Shown: in pieces, positions 35,064 through 36,788 of the stretch | Layout of the letters: every line of letters begins with the position of its first letter | Position numbering within the stretch: position 1 is the stretch's first letter | Source of the DNA: Woeseiaceae bacterium | GTDB taxonomy: Bacteria; Pseudomonadota; Gammaproteobacteria; Steroidobacterales; Woeseiaceae | Length of the DNA stretch: 36,788 nt | NCBI GenBank assembly: GCA_011772865.1 | Contig: WVYQ01000009.1 | Coordinates: 1 to 36,788, forward strand | Direction: 5' to 3' | Translations under genes and position numbers: made by a program | The notes under the pieces: model-generated | Seen by the model: only the letters and a program-made list of their open reading frames with translations | Database searches by the model: none | Told to the model about the DNA's origin: nothing

Positions 35064-35267
35064 ATGGACATCATTTATGCCGCTGAAAAACCGAGTATTG
35101 CCAGGCTCTTGAGTGATCATACGAAGTGCAGGGTCGACCCTGACGAGATCAATGTCACAGAAAACCCGGACGAAACGGGCAGTTTCTGCATCGGGTGGCA
35201 GTTTGAGAAGTACGTCCTGTCGCCAGATGGCCGTATCGAGTGCGATTCGCTCGAGTTACTGGACTAA
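35064..35267 (+). CDS. 67-residue protein with a topoisomerase III-like start
   Basis: [20 protein letters not shown] at the N-terminus matches the first Toprim motif of TopB-type topoisomerase III (AEKPSxAR). The protein then ends after 67 residues, with no further Toprim motif. It may be a standalone small protein or a remnant. The start at 35064 has a GAGGAGA ribosome site nearby, which argues for translation. The frame is open upstream but antisense to the membrane-protein gene. Confidence 0.6.
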   Translation: MDIIYAAEKPSIARLLSDHTKCRVDPDEINVTENPDETGSFCIGWQFEKYVLSPDGRIECDSLELLD

Positions 35268-35349
35268 ATCGCCACAGCTGTCGAACATCGTCGATCCTTT
35301 CCGTAAACTGGTGCTCTCTTAGCGCAGCCGGTTACGAGAAGGGAAGCCG

Positions 35350-35802
35350 ATGAAACAAGCGATCCAGTTGTGCGCATTGTCGCTCGTGTTCGCATCCGCC
35401 GGCGTTGCGGCGGGCGACGCGGACGAGATCCTCGAACTCCTGGACGATTTCCTCGCGCACGCCGGTGAGCGGCAGGCGCACGAGCGGTTCTGGGACGACG
35501 ACCTCGTGTACACCTCGTCGGCCGGGACACGCACCGACAAGGCGAGCATCCTGGCCTCATTCGAAGCCGCTGAAGACGGAGGCGAGAACGAGCAAGGTCC
35601 CGTCTACACGGCCGAAGACGTGGAGTTGAAGTGGCTGGGTGATACAGCTGTCGTTGCATTCAAGCTCGTGGCGAGCCCGCCGGACGATTTACCACGTATG
35701 TATTACTACAACACAGGCACCTTTGTGAAACGCGATGGCGAATGGCGTGTCATAGCCTGGCAGGCGACAAAGATTCCGCCGCCCGGCGAGCAGGCTAACT
35801 GA
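35350..35802 (+). CDS. Secreted SnoaL/DUF4440-like protein
   Basis: A 150-residue protein with a signal peptide (cleavage near VAAGDA). It has an NTF2-like cone: a helical start (DEILELLDDFLAHAGERQ), FWDDDLVYTSSAG, and the C-terminal strand pattern GTFVKRDGEWRVIAWQAT. Members are enzymes or ligand binders; the function here is unknown. The downstream exported aldo/keto-reductase-like gene starts 20 bases after its stop, so co-transcription is likely. Confidence 0.75.
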   Translation: MKQAIQLCALSLVFASAGVAAGDADEILELLDDFLAHAGERQAHERFWDDDLVYTSSAGTRTDKASILASFEAAEDGGENEQGPVYTAEDVELKWLGDTAVVAFKLVASPPDDLPRMYYYNTGTFVKRDGEWRVIAWQATKIPPPGEQAN

Positions 35803-35822
35803 CTTGAATGTCCGGGGGCTTG

Positions 35823-36710
35823 ATGACCAGCAGGCGCGATTTTCTGAAATACACTGGGGCTGTCACCCTGGCAGCGACCCAGCCACAGTTGTCCTGGGCG
35901 CAGCAGACACTGCCTGCGCGCCCGATTCCCGGAACCGATGAACAGCTCGCAGTCATCGGTCTCGGCAACTCGCAGGCATTTCGCTCGGGCGATCGCGACT
36001 CGGCCGGCCAGTTGCTGGAAATTTTCCTGTCGCGGGGCGGCAATTACGTCGACGTTGGTGGTTCGAGCGCGCTCGTCGTTGGTGAGCTGGGCCACTCAAT
36101 GGGCAAGACCGACCAGCTATTTCTTGGAAATTATCTCGATCCTCGAGACGACATGCAGGACGTCGCAAGATCGCTCGCCGGGGCGCAGCATAAGTCCGCG
36201 CTCGACCTGGTGCACACGCGCAGCCTGGAAGGATTTCGATCGAGCCACGACAGCTATCGCGCGCTCAAGGAAGAAGGCCTCGTTCGATACATCGGTGTTG
36301 CGAGGACAGGCGCAAGTGGTTTCGAGGCGATGGCCGGTCTCGTCGATGACGGTCTCGTCGATTTCATCCAGGTCAATTACTCGATGATGGAACCGCAGGC
36401 GGGAGAGCGACTCCTGCCGCTGGCAATGGATAGGGGCGTTGGCGTGGCGATCTCGCGGCCGTTCATTAACGGCGACTATTTTTCGATTATCCGGGGGCAC
36501 GCACTGCCCGAGTGGGCCGCCGAGTTCGATTGTGCAACCTGGGCGCAGTTTTCGTTGAAGTTCATCCTGTCGCATCCGGCCGTTACTTGCGTCCTGACCG
36601 AGACCGCAAACCCGGAGCATGCAGTCGACAACATTGGCGCAGGCTTCGGCCGGCTGCCGGACGATGCGACGCGCCAGCGCATGCTGGCGCACATGCGCGG
36701 ACTCGCATAG
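35823..36710 (+). CDS. Tat-exported aldo/keto reductase-like protein lacking catalytic residues
   Basis: A 295-residue protein with Tat signal TSRRDFLKYTG. The barrel is aldo/keto reductase-like (VIGLGNSQAF, RYIGVARTGAS, VDFIQVNYSMME). The catalytic tetrad is broken: Asp77 and a His at 131 (LVHTR) remain, but the Tyr position is Ser82 and the Lys position is Asn103. It is therefore probably not an NADPH reductase, and cofactor use in the periplasm is doubtful. The start is chosen at the ATG 35823 (GGGGG upstream); an ATG at 35808 would add five residues. Confidence 0.8.
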   Translation: MTSRRDFLKYTGAVTLAATQPQLSWAQQTLPARPIPGTDEQLAVIGLGNSQAFRSGDRDSAGQLLEIFLSRGGNYVDVGGSSALVVGELGHSMGKTDQLFLGNYLDPRDDMQDVARSLAGAQHKSALDLVHTRSLEGFRSSHDSYRALKEEGLVRYIGVARTGASGFEAMAGLVDDGLVDFIQVNYSMMEPQAGERLLPLAMDRGVGVAISRPFINGDYFSIIRGHALPEWAAEFDCATWAQFSLKFILSHPAVTCVLTETANPEHAVDNIGAGFGRLPDDATRQRMLAHMRGLA

Positions 36711-36788
36711 CTAGTCCGCGAGGTAGGTCAGTATCTCGGGTTCAAGAGCCTGAGGGGAGCGTCCGATCAGCTGCTCGAGTTCTTTGGG
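36711..36788 (-). CDS. C-terminal end of an unidentified gene (partial)
   Basis: An open frame of 25 codons running off the window edge and ending in TAG at 36713-36711. The tail reads ...ALEPEILTYLAD. It converges directly with the gene ending at 36710. Too short to identify. Confidence 0.4.
   Translation of the reverse strand, partial: PKELEQLIGRSPQALEPEILTYLAD

Overview
The window is GC-rich, densely packed chromosomal DNA. It reads as a heterotrophic gammaproteobacterium, possibly a marine or sediment lineage (inference). The support is family content: a DUF3012 lipoprotein, YbjQ, a TrpX-type binding lipoprotein, a membrane GGDEF/EAL protein, a DUF885 peptidase and an isoquinoline-oxidoreductase-type molybdoenzyme. 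No tRNA, rRNA, insertion sequence, CRISPR array or prophage was recognised.

Left part (1-8021): a chain of single genes. These are a DUF442 rhodanese/phosphatase-like protein, a DUF3012 lipoprotein, a beta-lactamase-fold lipoprotein, a papain-like protease fused to an alpha/beta hydrolase, a CDP-alcohol phosphatidyltransferase-like membrane protein and several small secreted proteins. A YbjQ gene with a possible coupled 35-codon ORF follows, then a yeast-type cytosine deaminase, a NYN/PIN-like protein and a Cys-rich protein.

Central part (8096-23030, all minus strand): one tightly packed operon of about 15 kb and the main interest of the window. In transcription order it encodes a 2-oxoacid:ferredoxin oxidoreductase gamma-alpha subunit with an integrase-type N-terminal domain, then the TPP beta subunit. 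Next come an 819-residue protein with a degenerate PFOR-like domain and a tethered ferredoxin, a long acetogen-type RnfB, and a 1382-residue degenerate PFOR-like protein with two 4Fe-4S motifs. RnfC, D, G, E and A follow, then a 48-residue membrane protein ending in a CGGC...C motif. Most junctions overlap by a few bases. The layout suggests direct coupling of 2-oxoacid oxidation (or its reversal) to the ion-translocating Rnf complex, with the two large proteins as adaptors. No apbE gene, needed to attach FMN to RnfG and RnfD, is present in the window.

The operon is flanked by two paralogous Cys-rich proteins (7650-8021 and 23954-24331). Its upstream region carries two dyads and four GGTACA/TGTACC hexamers.

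Right part (23261-36788): small membrane and secreted proteins, a Shaker-type aldo/keto reductase, a DUF885 lipoprotein and a two-subunit molybdenum hydroxylase with a Tat-exported large subunit. Then come a binding-lipoprotein plus GGDEF/EAL pair, small exported proteins, a 67-residue protein starting like topoisomerase III, a SnoaL-like protein, a Tat-exported aldo/keto-reductase-like protein lacking catalytic residues, and the end of an unidentified gene.
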